The notes below the pieces were generated by a model. That model did not search any database. It was not told where the DNA came from and saw only the letters and a list, made by a program, of their open reading frames with translations. A stretch of DNA of 35,775 nucleotides, taken from the NCBI GenBank assembly GCA_016931325.1, contig JAFGFC010000117.1, positions 1-35,775 of the forward strand, in the 5' to 3' direction. Made by a program: the position numbers and the translations under genes. The DNA is from Spirochaetota bacterium (lineage in GTDB: Bacteria; Spirochaetota; JAHITG01; JAFGFC01). Of the stretch, positions 1 through 9,371 are shown piece after piece (the stretch's first letter is position 1; the number at the start of each line of letters is the position of its first letter).

Positions 1-1079
1 ATATAGGCATAGAGAAAGGGTTTGAGGCTTGAACCGGGTTGACGAAGGGATAAAGCGCCGTTCACCTGACCGTCATCATCCCTGTTATAATAATCGGCTG
101 ACCCGACCATACATACAATGTCGCCGGTAGTGGCATCCAGGACCACGCAGGCTGCGTTATTGACATTATTGCCTCTCAGGGTATCCAGATGGTTGTTCAG
201 GATACTTTCGACTTTTTTCTGGATCGAATAATCCAGAGTGGTCCTGACTTCCAGCACATTTTCAAGGTTCAGCCGGCTCAGTTTGTTTTTTATATAGAAA
301 CAGAAATGGGGGGCACGAAAAGGTTTGGTAAATTTTACCAGGCTCACTTTCTCCTCCCGGGAAAGAGAATATTTTTCTTTTGAGATATATCCGTTCTCCA
401 GCATTTGTTTCAGGATATATCTCCTTCGCTCGTCAACTATTTTATATTTTTTATAAGGATTATAGATGGTACCGGATTTCAGGATAGAGACCAGAAAAGC
501 TGATTCTGAAACGGAGAGTTGTTTAACAGGTTTCCCGAAGTAAGTCTGGCTGGCCACACCGATGCCGTAAAGATTATTACCGAAGAAAGCCCTGTTCAAA
601 TAAGCTGTCAGAATCTCCTGTTTGGAAAAATGATATTCCAGCCTCAGGGCCAGAAACGATTCAATGATCTTGTTGAAAAAATTTCTCGGCCGGCCATAAA
701 TGATCCTGACCAGCTGCTGGGAGATGGTGGACCCGCCGGATACGATCCTTAGATTCCTGATATTATCTTTAAACGCCCTTGCCACAGCCAGAAGATCGAT
801 CCCTTTATGGGAAAAGTATCGTTTATCCTCAGCCGCTAACAGGGCTTTGATCAAATGATCAGGCAGATCAGAAAAAGAAACGGGTTGATAGAATCCCCCC
901 TTCTCCGGGTATAAACGGGAAAGGACAATGCTTTTCCTGTCACGGATGATGAGAACATTCTTGATGGCAAAATTCAGTTCAGCTCGAGGGATCGGTTTTT
1001 TCAGGTAAAACCATATAGTGGTTATCAGGCTGATACATGCCAGGCCTGACAGGATGATGATTCTATTTAACCGTGACAT
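1..1079 (-). CDS. pbpC: Penicillin-binding protein 1C-like, GT51 transglycosylase domain (C-terminal part outside window)
   Basis: Translated by hand on the minus strand: MSRLNRIIILSGLACISLITTIWFYLKKPIPRAELNF...LLAAEDKRYFSHKGIDLLAVARAFKDN...GGSTISQQLVRIIYG...; EDxxFxxHxG and GGSTISQQ are GT51 motifs. Overlaps the A2M stop codon by 17 bp. Confidence 0.93.
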   Translation of the reverse strand, partial: MSRLNRIIILSGLACISLITTIWFYLKKPIPRAELNFAIKNVLIIRDRKSIVLSRLYPEKGGFYQPVSFSDLPDHLIKALLAAEDKRYFSHKGIDLLAVARAFKDNIRNLRIVSGGSTISQQLVRIIYGRPRNFFNKIIESFLALRLEYHFSKQEILTAYLNRAFFGNNLYGIGVASQTYFGKPVKQLSVSESAFLVSILKSGTIYNPYKKYKIVDERRRYILKQMLENGYISKEKYSLSREEKVSLVKFTKPFRAPHFCFYIKNKLSRLNLENVLEVRTTLDYSIQKKVESILNNHLDTLRGNNVNNAACVVLDATTGDIVCMVGSADYYNRDDDGQVNGALSLRQPGSSLKPFLYAY

Positions 1080-4000
1080 ACTGTTGACCATAATAGCCAA
1101 AGACATCCGGGTCATACATCTCTTCGACTTTTGTCGGGGGTAACAGATATTTCCCCGGTGTAACGGCCCTTACAACAAATCGATAGGTATGGTCACCGTG
1201 GTAAAGGCTGTCAGCAAAGACCAGGACTTTGTCCTCATAATTTTCTGTATGGTTGAATGATCCCCACCATCTGTCAGTGGTTTTCAGGCCCTTGTATTTA
1301 TCCTGAGATTCGGTCTGGAAAGAGAGATTGATGATCCTGAACCCGGCCGGGATGGGGTCATCAAGAACAACAAAATGCCGTTCCTGTTTGGTGTTTACCT
1401 TCAAGACCACCACATAATCTTTGCCTGATTCAAAGACGGGATCTTCCACTTTTTTACCGTCCAGTGTCTCATACCATTTTTCAACTTTCATCCCTTCATC
1501 CCGGGACTTTAAGAGCTCTTTCGGCGCGTATTTCAAACGCAGGCCATAGTAGAGCCGGCCCTGGCCCTGACGTTGCATGACGGCTTTCAGTTCTTTGCCA
1601 CGTTCAAATTTATCAAAATCAAAATTTTTGAGCACAGAAGGATCGGTTCTTGTCTTAAATGCCTGGCTTAACAGGCTCTTTCCTTCCACAAGAAAAGTGG
1701 CTTTGAAATCAGGTTTGTCCTTTTCATACAGTTTGAAATAATCGGTCATGGCATAAAAAGCAAAAACATTATCCTGAGTATTCAAATACTTTCCTTTTTT
1801 CCGGCTTCTGACCAGCCAGTTAACCACTTTATCATTAAGTGTATTCTCAATGCGGGTCTCCATAAAAGCCTGTAGAATAATAGAGGTGGCGCGGATACTG
1901 GAAGAATGGATCCACCACAGGCCTTCCATGTTCTCATCTTCAAAATGAGCGGTTGTGGAAGAGAGTTTCACTTTATTGAAAAGGATCTGGGTCACTTTTT
2001 CCATCTGTTTGGAGGAGTATTTGGTCAGATACATGGCTTTTAAAAGGCTGGCTTTTCCAAACAGAGGTATTTTTTCCACTTCATCCAAAAGCTTGTTGAT
2101 AAGCGTGCGATTGGGTTTATTCCCTAACGCCAGAACATAAGCGATATAGGACTGAGAGGTGAGATGACAGTAATAATTGTAAGGTAAATTCTTATAACGG
2201 GAAATATATCGCGCATAATCGGAAAGATAATTCAAAGCCTTGTTCAGCATGGCCTGATCCACTTTATACCCTTCCTCTTTCGCCTTTAACAGGGCAAAAC
2301 AGGCATAGGCGGTCAGCCAGGGTGAGTCCCAGTATTTGCTCGTCCAGTAGCAGAATCCTCCGTTATAGGCCTGGTAATTGGGCATCTCTTTGAACACATC
2401 ATTGACCAGCCTGTCCAGTTCTTTTTCTGTATAGATGGTCAGGTTCAGATCAAGGATGAGCCTTTTTGACAGGATCACAGGGAGGATCTTGGACAATTTC
2501 TGCTCAAGGCATCCGTAAGGATATTCCAGCAGAAAGTCAATACCGCTTTTCAGACCGGAAAATGCTGTGGGAGAGAGGTATACCTGCAGATATCCGGCAC
2601 CGGGGAATACCTCCTTCTCATCAGGAATAACGATCTTTTGCATATCCTCATTCTTATCAAAACTTTCAAAAAGGGCCACGCTTTCCGTGAGCCGCGGGGC
2701 TTTGACCTCAAAGGTCTTTTCCACAGCATCACTGTATTTATCCGCCCGGGCAGCGATCTTGACCTTGACTTTCCCCACCTGATCACAGTGAAAATCGAAC
2801 CTGACATCGGCCGATTCTCCTTTTTTCACTTTGACCGTCTTTATTTTATCTCCTTTAATTTTAGCGTTTTCCACTTCAATGGCCATTCTTATCTGAGCGT
2901 CTTCTTCCGTATAATTATAGACAACCGCTCCGGCCTGGAACGTGTCGTCAACAATGGCGAACAAAGGCAGGGTGGTCTTGAGCATGAGATACTTTTTTAC
3001 GATCACGTAATCCTCGCCTGAACCAAAATACGATTGTCTGGTCACCGGGGTGACCATAATGCGGAATGTTGTCAGATTATCAGGCATATTGAATTTTATC
3101 TTGGCCTGCCCGTTCTTATCTGTAACGATATCCGCTTTATAGAACGCGGTGGAGAGAAAAGTCTTGCGAAAACTAAAAAGGTCCATCTCCATATCGCCGT
3201 CTCTTTTTCTCATGGCTTTTTCTGATGGCGCGCCGCCGCCGCCGCGGTTCTCGCCTTTTTCACCATAATTCCTCTGACCGATGATATGGAGCCTGGTGTC
3301 AGAGGTGTTGACATTCAGCGACCTCGGCCCGTAAAAGGTGGAGAAGAAATCCGGTGTCTGATACCCGATCAAATTCAACACACCCACATCGCAGACAGCG
3401 ACCATACATTCGGCTTCCACACCTTTGCCTTTTTTATCCTTTACTTTGAAATTTACTTCCAGAGGTTCACCGGGTTCCCTGGTCTTGTGGCTTTTTTCAA
3501 TATCCACCTTGAGGCGCCGCTCTTCCGGTGAGACATTGAGCGCCACATAGCCGATCTTTAACGACGGTTTACCCAGGTCAGTTCCCCAGTTGGTAAAGGA
3601 TTTATCTTCCACGCGTCCTTTTACCAGGGAGACACCGACAAAGACATTGGGCAGATAATCTTTCTCAATAGGTATTTTCACCACAGCGGCTGATCCCTTT
3701 ATCTTTTTCACCCATTGTTTCAAAACGAATTCCCGTTCAACGGTCACCAGGGCCGTGCATTGATCATAAGGGGACTTGATAAGAACCTTGGCTTCATCTC
3801 CTGGTTTATAGTTCATCTTGTCAGCCACCAGCTCGATCCTGTCATCATCGCTCATGAGCCAGGGAGCATACCCTTCACCCACGGAATAGACATAATCGTC
3901 CGCTTTCACCTTGCATCCTTTTGAATCTTTTGACTCGGCTCTCAGATAATACATGCCGGTCTGTTCGGGTTTAAAGGAAAAGGTTTTTCCTTTTTTGGTT

Positions 4001-6807
4001 GTCTCGATCTCATCTTCCAGTACCAGTTTATCCACTTTCTGGCTCTGCCAGCTGTACCGGCCGCCGACCTCGGCCTTTCTCACGGACTCCCAATATCGTC
4101 TGTATACTTTTATCTTAACCTCATCATCCTCTCTTCTATTACCGTCAGGGTCAACCGTAATAATGGTGAATTCCGCCTTTTTCCCTTTTTCCACAAAATA
4201 TTTTTCCCGTTTCAAGCCGATATAAAAGCGGCTGCCGTGAACCATAAGGCTTTTGCGGCTGCTCACCTGCTGCTGGTCTTCTCCGTAAACCGTGGCTTCC
4301 AGAGTGATATCAAAGGAATGGACATCTCCCTGCCATTTCAGATCAACAGGGATCTTTAATTCCCCTTTTTTGTCAAGAACCGTTGTCTCTGATCTCAATC
4401 GTTTTGACTGATAATAGTAGTATTCATCATCCAGCCATTTCATCTCTGTAAAATTGAATCCCTCATTCCCGGGAGGTCTGTAGGAGGTCTCATTGGCATT
4501 CACCACATAGTAGACTTTTTTATCGCTCATGGGCGCGCCGAACAGATACCATCCTGTCACATTGAATGTGGCTTTCTCATTCAGATAGTATTTTTTATCC
4601 TGGGCCCAAATTCTAACTTCATACTGAAGAGGCTGAAAGACCTCGACGCGGAAACTGCCGTATAGATTGACATACCCTTTCATGGGCTCGATCTTTTGCT
4701 CTTCTTTGGGCTTGATCTTGGAACGTTTATCCTCATCCTTTTTCTGGAATACCTGAACGGAATAGTATCCGGTAGGAGCATTCTCGGGTATTTTCAGATC
4801 GATGAAAAAAGAACCAAAACTGTTCAATTTTACTTTTCCCTGTTTCAGCTTGTTGCCTCTTGAATCTTTCACAATATAGTCCAGATCTTTCAGACTGGAG
4901 ATTTTCCATTCCCCTTTGATCTTTTCACGCAATACCCCTTTCATGTGGACCTTTTCTCCGGGCCTGTAAAGGCCACGCTCGGTCCGTATCGCGCCCTGAT
5001 AATCAGGATAGACGGGATTCATATTGTAGCTGATACCGAAACGCCAGGGATAGATACCTGTTCCCCATTCAGAATTGATGAACACAACATCTTTTCCCTT
5101 CTGGGCAAAGACCCATTGTCTCACCCCTTCCCATGTATACTGTTTTAATCCGAAATTGAGCCAGCCGGGAGTTTTCGCCATACCTTCCCTGTCGGTCTTG
5201 CCTTTCCATAGAACCTTATTATAATCATCTCTTATCTCTATGTCGGCTCCGCTGACAGGTTTTTCTGTTTTCAGGTCGGTTAAAAAGATCAAATTTCCTT
5301 CCGCAGAGAATTTAGCCGTCAGGCCCATATCCGTGACCTGAAGAAAGGACCTGTATTCCGGCTCATAATTATCGCAACCCTGCCTTCCCTTCAGTTCCAG
5401 GTTGATGAGCCCGTATTTCTGTTTCTTAAGGTATTTGTCGAGATACAGGGCCTTGAGCTGGTACTTGTTTTTCAATGTCTTGGGTTCATAGGCTTCGTCC
5501 ATGTCAAATTTAAATTTATTGCCGTACTGTTTCGCATGCTTGTAGAGATGCTCCACTTTCCAGGGAATATAGAAATAATTTCTCCAGAGGCAATGCGGGA
5601 TAATATCATCTTTATCCACCACTTTGGTCCTTATCACCATATTTTCAGGATTCCGCAGGGTGACGGGGAATTTCCGTCCCTCATAGGATTCTACAATACC
5701 CATGCCGGTCGGCATGGAGAAATACGGGGAATAGGAACCCACATCGATCTTTATAGTAATATCATTGTTCAGCTTCTGGCCGAAGATATCCTTGAGGTCC
5801 CTGGCCAGTTTTATCTCATAGCTCTTTTCCGGCTCAAATCCCAGGGTGAGGCAGAAGTCATGGGTGTTCCAGGTAGAATTTTCATAATCGTCCACCGGGA
5901 GTTTGATCTGTGGGTTGACCGTCATATTCTTGAAGAGTTCACGGTATTCCACCGGGTTAGTAAAAGGCAGGCTGAGGGCGTCACAGTAGTTCCAGCTGCA
6001 TCGCTCCGGAAGGATCTTTTGATAGATTTCCCCTGTGAATTTAAAATCATAATAAGTATAAAAATAAATAAGACTTTTGTATTTGGTCCCCAGATGCCCT
6101 TCCAGAGCCGGGCAGCCCGGTTTGATATAGACCGTTATTTTAGAGCTTTTATTGAATTCACGCGTCGGCATTAAAACCAGGGCTGTTTTTTTATCAAAGC
6201 TCTGTCTTTCCCAGTAATACAGTTCATTGGTCTGGATATAACGGGTCCTGTAGGGAACATCCTGCCCGTCCTCTGTGATCGTGATATACTCAGAGGTGTT
6301 CAGCTTCATGGGCAGGTTGAAATAAAGGTAGACGTAACTGTCCAGCCTCACCCATTTCTGTTCATTATAGGGAGTGGACCGTGAAAGGGAAGGCCTCAGG
6401 GTCTCAAAGCTCCAGACATGATCAGTTTCCAGTTTATTCCCCTGAACAGAGGTTATACCTTTTTTCACAGTAACGGTTATTCTCGTGTTGACAGGGAATT
6501 TTTTATCAGGATAAAAGGCCAGGCTCCGCGTGCCGAGCCATTTGTACTTGCCCGTGGTGTCATAGCTCAGTTGAATAGGCCCTTCCTTGATCTCTTCATC
6601 CAGTTTTTTCAGGGCCACGACCGGTTCATTGAACGTAATCGTGATAGCCTCTGATTCCCTCACGCCTTCTGTTCCGCCGCGGGGAGAGACGGCGATCACT
6701 TTCAACTCTGATTTGGTCAGGGCCGTGTTAAAGAAATGCAGGCCGCTTAAAAAGACCAGAATAAGGCTGAATAGCAAAATAGCGACAAGATTAATGTTCT
6801 TTTTCAT
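1063..6807 (-). CDS. Bacterial alpha-2-macroglobulin family protein (YfhM-like)
   Basis: 1914 aa with N-terminal hydrophobic segment, MG2-type region (YRPGEKVHMKGVLRE), LPDNLTxFRIMVTPV-like segment (MPDNLTTFRIMVTPV), and thioester motif GCLEQ (DNA 2500-2511). Adjacent to pbpC, a well-known pairing. SD AAGGAGT. Confidence 0.95.
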   Translation of the reverse strand: MKKNINLVAILLFSLILVFLSGLHFFNTALTKSELKVIAVSPRGGTEGVRESEAITITFNEPVVALKKLDEEIKEGPIQLSYDTTGKYKWLGTRSLAFYPDKKFPVNTRITVTVKKGITSVQGNKLETDHVWSFETLRPSLSRSTPYNEQKWVRLDSYVYLYFNLPMKLNTSEYITITEDGQDVPYRTRYIQTNELYYWERQSFDKKTALVLMPTREFNKSSKITVYIKPGCPALEGHLGTKYKSLIYFYTYYDFKFTGEIYQKILPERCSWNYCDALSLPFTNPVEYRELFKNMTVNPQIKLPVDDYENSTWNTHDFCLTLGFEPEKSYEIKLARDLKDIFGQKLNNDITIKIDVGSYSPYFSMPTGMGIVESYEGRKFPVTLRNPENMVIRTKVVDKDDIIPHCLWRNYFYIPWKVEHLYKHAKQYGNKFKFDMDEAYEPKTLKNKYQLKALYLDKYLKKQKYGLINLELKGRQGCDNYEPEYRSFLQVTDMGLTAKFSAEGNLIFLTDLKTEKPVSGADIEIRDDYNKVLWKGKTDREGMAKTPGWLNFGLKQYTWEGVRQWVFAQKGKDVVFINSEWGTGIYPWRFGISYNMNPVYPDYQGAIRTERGLYRPGEKVHMKGVLREKIKGEWKISSLKDLDYIVKDSRGNKLKQGKVKLNSFGSFFIDLKIPENAPTGYYSVQVFQKKDEDKRSKIKPKEEQKIEPMKGYVNLYGSFRVEVFQPLQYEVRIWAQDKKYYLNEKATFNVTGWYLFGAPMSDKKVYYVVNANETSYRPPGNEGFNFTEMKWLDDEYYYYQSKRLRSETTVLDKKGELKIPVDLKWQGDVHSFDITLEATVYGEDQQQVSSRKSLMVHGSRFYIGLKREKYFVEKGKKAEFTIITVDPDGNRREDDEVKIKVYRRYWESVRKAEVGGRYSWQSQKVDKLVLEDEIETTKKGKTFSFKPEQTGMYYLRAESKDSKGCKVKADDYVYSVGEGYAPWLMSDDDRIELVADKMNYKPGDEAKVLIKSPYDQCTALVTVEREFVLKQWVKKIKGSAAVVKIPIEKDYLPNVFVGVSLVKGRVEDKSFTNWGTDLGKPSLKIGYVALNVSPEERRLKVDIEKSHKTREPGEPLEVNFKVKDKKGKGVEAECMVAVCDVGVLNLIGYQTPDFFSTFYGPRSLNVNTSDTRLHIIGQRNYGEKGENRGGGGAPSEKAMRKRDGDMEMDLFSFRKTFLSTAFYKADIVTDKNGQAKIKFNMPDNLTTFRIMVTPVTRQSYFGSGEDYVIVKKYLMLKTTLPLFAIVDDTFQAGAVVYNYTEEDAQIRMAIEVENAKIKGDKIKTVKVKKGESADVRFDFHCDQVGKVKVKIAARADKYSDAVEKTFEVKAPRLTESVALFESFDKNEDMQKIVIPDEKEVFPGAGYLQVYLSPTAFSGLKSGIDFLLEYPYGCLEQKLSKILPVILSKRLILDLNLTIYTEKELDRLVNDVFKEMPNYQAYNGGFCYWTSKYWDSPWLTAYACFALLKAKEEGYKVDQAMLNKALNYLSDYARYISRYKNLPYNYYCHLTSQSYIAYVLALGNKPNRTLINKLLDEVEKIPLFGKASLLKAMYLTKYSSKQMEKVTQILFNKVKLSSTTAHFEDENMEGLWWIHSSSIRATSIILQAFMETRIENTLNDKVVNWLVRSRKKGKYLNTQDNVFAFYAMTDYFKLYEKDKPDFKATFLVEGKSLLSQAFKTRTDPSVLKNFDFDKFERGKELKAVMQRQGQGRLYYGLRLKYAPKELLKSRDEGMKVEKWYETLDGKKVEDPVFESGKDYVVVLKVNTKQERHFVVLDDPIPAGFRIINLSFQTESQDKYKGLKTTDRWWGSFNHTENYEDKVLVFADSLYHGDHTYRFVVRAVTPGKYLLPPTKVEEMYDPDVFGYYGQQYVTVK

Positions 6808-6882
6808 AATAAGACTCCTTGGAAATATATTATGGCTTTACAGTGATATTAGACTTGTCAATATAAAAAAAGTTCCCTTAAG

Positions 6883-6921
6883 TTTTAACGGAGGCATGTC
6901 TCTGACATGCCTCCGTTAAAA
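6883..6921. repeat. Perfect 18-bp inverted repeat (hairpin)
   Basis: TTTTAACGGAGGCATGTC-TCT-GACATGCCTCCGTTAAAA. Confidence 0.95.
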
Positions 6922-6926
6922 TATTT

Positions 6927-7529
6927 TCATTTTAATTTTTCAGCCAGTTTAAAGTAGACAAGAATATAAGCGATCATGGCTGTGGGCATGGACCAGAACA
7001 GGCCGATCACCAGACCCAGAACACCCAAATAGCTGACCACCGCGGCTACAATAGAAAAGCCCAGAATGTCCCATTTGTTGCCCTGGGTGATCTTGGCGCT
7101 GGCTTTCAAGGATTCAATGGCCTTCATGTTCTTATCAATGATCAGGTAGGGGAAGAACATGTATTTAATTCCCCATATGATCGCCGGAAAGATAAGGAGG
7201 ATCATGCCGGCCAGAACAATAAGGTAGTAGAGCAGACTGGCCCCGATGAATGATAAGAGATATTTTCCTCCGGAGAATAGATCGCCAAACGTGGTATCTT
7301 GCCCTTTCGCTTTTTTAAGAAAGATAATGACCAGACCTATTCCCAGCCAGTAAGAAAAAATGATATAGACCACCTGGCCTACAAACTGGATCTTTTGAAG
7401 TGGTTTTAGGTTGATCACGAAAGCCACGGCCACGATCAAAATAAAATAAACGATCAGGATGCCTAAAAAGAAGAAAAAATTCTTTTTAGTGATCTCCCAT
7501 CCTTTTTTAATGGAATCTGAAATAAACAT
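6927..7529 (-). CDS. Integral membrane protein (GPDPase-membrane/DUF975-like)
   Basis: Multi-TM protein starting MFISDSIKKGWEITKKNFFFFLGI; start chosen at 7529 because GGGAGGTGATGTG-ATG provides an SD (ORF-track start at 7547 lies in a palindrome). Confidence 0.7.
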   Translation of the reverse strand: MFISDSIKKGWEITKKNFFFFLGILIVYFILIVAVAFVINLKPLQKIQFVGQVVYIIFSYWLGIGLVIIFLKKAKGQDTTFGDLFSGGKYLLSFIGASLLYYLIVLAGMILLIFPAIIWGIKYMFFPYLIIDKNMKAIESLKASAKITQGNKWDILGFSIVAAVVSYLGVLGLVIGLFWSMPTAMIAYILVYFKLAEKLK

Positions 7530-7546
7530 CACATCACCTCCCTTCA

Positions 7547-7572
7547 TTAGCCAAGCCTTCAGGCTTGGCTAA
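7547..7572. repeat. Perfect 12-bp palindrome, REP-like
   Basis: TTAGCCAAGCCT-TC-AGGCTTGGCTAA; related to 12462-12487. Confidence 0.93.
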
Positions 7573-7581
7573 TTGGAATTT

Positions 7582-8310
7582 TTAACAGGCTCGCAATTTA
7601 TTATAATTCTTATACAGTGTATTATTGATCCGTAATAATTCCTTTTTAATCTTTTCCGGTTCATTCGTTTTTTCCGGTTCGTTCTGAAAGACAGCATAAG
7701 GGACCTTTGTACGGTTGATCGTAAGAACATTTTTCTGCCGGCTTAATTTTTTCCAGTCATCGGTTCTGTACTTTTTCATTACCCGGTCAGGGACCGTATG
7801 AAAAAGGATACTGTCCTCAAGGTCAGGGTCATAGCGCCTTTTATTTTTCCGCAACGATTCTTCATAGGAAACATTGACATAATAAATAACGGTTCTGGAA
7901 AGGAGGCTTCTGTCAAGAAGGGATAAAGAGTCTTTGTATCCGTTCGTTCCTCCACGGGAGAATTCAATGAAAAGGGTGTTTCTTTTAAAAAAAAATTGTG
8001 TGTTATATTTTTCTTTAAACAGGGTATTGATATCGCTGATTAATTTTTTATAGACAGAGTTATTCTTGACGACATACCCCCCGATCTTGATCTTTAAAGT
8101 ATCAAGGCGTTTTTTCGTCATTTTTTCCCTTCTGTCATCCATTTCGCCTCTTTTCCAGATGAACTTGAAATCATCGATCTCCACGATATGGGCTATATGG
8201 AACTTTTCGATTCTCTGTTCAATATCTATTTTTTTTAAATAATCAATGATCTCCGATTTCCCTGCTGCTGGTCGCCCCAGCAGAAGAACGATATCGAACT
8301 TGTCTCTCAT
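7582..8310 (-). CDS. P-loop NTPase / kinase-like protein
   Basis: Walker A-like LLGRPAAGKSEI near N-terminus; 242 aa. Confidence 0.65.
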   Translation of the reverse strand: MRDKFDIVLLLGRPAAGKSEIIDYLKKIDIEQRIEKFHIAHIVEIDDFKFIWKRGEMDDRREKMTKKRLDTLKIKIGGYVVKNNSVYKKLISDINTLFKEKYNTQFFFKRNTLFIEFSRGGTNGYKDSLSLLDRSLLSRTVIYYVNVSYEESLRKNKRRYDPDLEDSILFHTVPDRVMKKYRTDDWKKLSRQKNVLTINRTKVPYAVFQNEPEKTNEPEKIKKELLRINNTLYKNYNKLRAC

Positions 8311-8400
8311 CTTCCCAATTGTAATTAATTTGAAATAAAAGTCAAAGAAAAAAACATATTGTTAGATGTTTAAAACCTCGTGGTCGAATCCTATTCCTCC

Positions 8401-8415
8401 TTGTCCTGCGGACAA
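8401..8415. repeat. Short hairpin TTGTCC-TGC-GGACAA
   Basis: Perfect 6-bp stem, 3-nt loop, in the gap between the P-loop and radical SAM genes. Confidence 0.8.
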
Positions 8416-8429
8416 TTCCTAGGGATGCG

Positions 8430-9371
8430 TTATATTTTCTTGATTTTATAAAAAATATCTTTATTGACCTGTTCGGGCAAGATCAGAAAGCTTTCCTCCA
8501 TTGCTCTTAATATTTTATTGATCTGCACAATACGGATACCGAGTGCTTTGGACAATCCAGCAGCTGTTTCAGGTCTTCTCTTGAGGATCCCCAGAATCTG
8601 TGATTTCAGTTTAAGAGGGGCTGAGGCTTTTTGATAGACCACACCGCCTTTTCTGACAATGATGTCAACGGGAATACCTGTCTGGGAAAGGAATTGCTTG
8701 ACCTGTTTCAATTCATTAAAAGGTAAGGCCCTGGCCTTTTTATCAGCCGGTGGCCTGTCTATGGTATTCAGCTGAACCCTGTCAGGTCTGATTCTCTCTA
8801 CGGCCTTTTTTAATTTTTCTATTTCTCTCTGAGAGTCATTGATATCTTTCACGAAGAGTATCTCCAGCCATAATCTTCCGGTGAATTTTTTTTTAAATTT
8901 TGCCAGGGCAGAAATGATCTTATTGATCTTCAGACCCTTGCAGGGTTTGTTCACCTTTTCAAAGACCGCCTGGGTGGCGGCATCAAGAGAGGGGATGACA
9001 AGATCAGAGCGCATGACCGATTCGGCGACCTTGTCTGAAATAAGCAGGGTCCCGTTCGTGAGGATGGCCACAGGAACAGAGGTCATTTCCTTTATTTTTT
9101 CAATGAACCAGCTGATATCCAGGTTCAACAGGGGTTCACCGGAACCCGAAAAGGTGATATAATCAAGGGCCGGCTTTTGTGATAAAAAAAACTTTATCTC
9201 CCGTATCAGATCATCTTTCTTAACAAAAGATCTTCTTTCAAGGGTTTTATGGGTCGTTGGCCCGCATTCGCAGTAGATACAGTCCAGCGTGCAGGTTTTA
9301 AAAGGGATAATATCAATACCCAGTGATAGCCCCAGACGTCTTGACGGCACGGGCCCAAAAAGATATTTCAT
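8430..9371 (-). CDS. Radical SAM protein (COG0731-like) with C-terminal winged-helix-like region
   Basis: FGPVPSRRLG...CTLDCIYC (CxxxCxxC), SGSGEPLL; ATGA overlap with the upstream protease gene. Confidence 0.88.
   Translation of the reverse strand: MKYLFGPVPSRRLGLSLGIDIIPFKTCTLDCIYCECGPTTHKTLERRSFVKKDDLIREIKFFLSQKPALDYITFSGSGEPLLNLDISWFIEKIKEMTSVPVAILTNGTLLISDKVAESVMRSDLVIPSLDAATQAVFEKVNKPCKGLKINKIISALAKFKKKFTGRLWLEILFVKDINDSQREIEKLKKAVERIRPDRVQLNTIDRPPADKKARALPFNELKQVKQFLSQTGIPVDIIVRKGGVVYQKASAPLKLKSQILGILKRRPETAAGLSKALGIRIVQINKILRAMEESFLILPEQVNKDIFYKIKKI

Noticed and set aside
2638-3021. Plus-strand ORFs within A2M (also 3034-4225, 4945-5148)
   Set aside because: Antisense shadows, no independent evidence.
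5536-6174. 212-aa plus-strand ORF opposite the A2M gene
   Set aside because: Antisense shadow of a clear coding frame; no recognisable motif, no SD, sequence resembles reverse-frame translation.
8380-8400. GGTCGAATCC motif resembling a tRNA T-loop
   Set aside because: No acceptor, D or anticodon arms can be formed around it.
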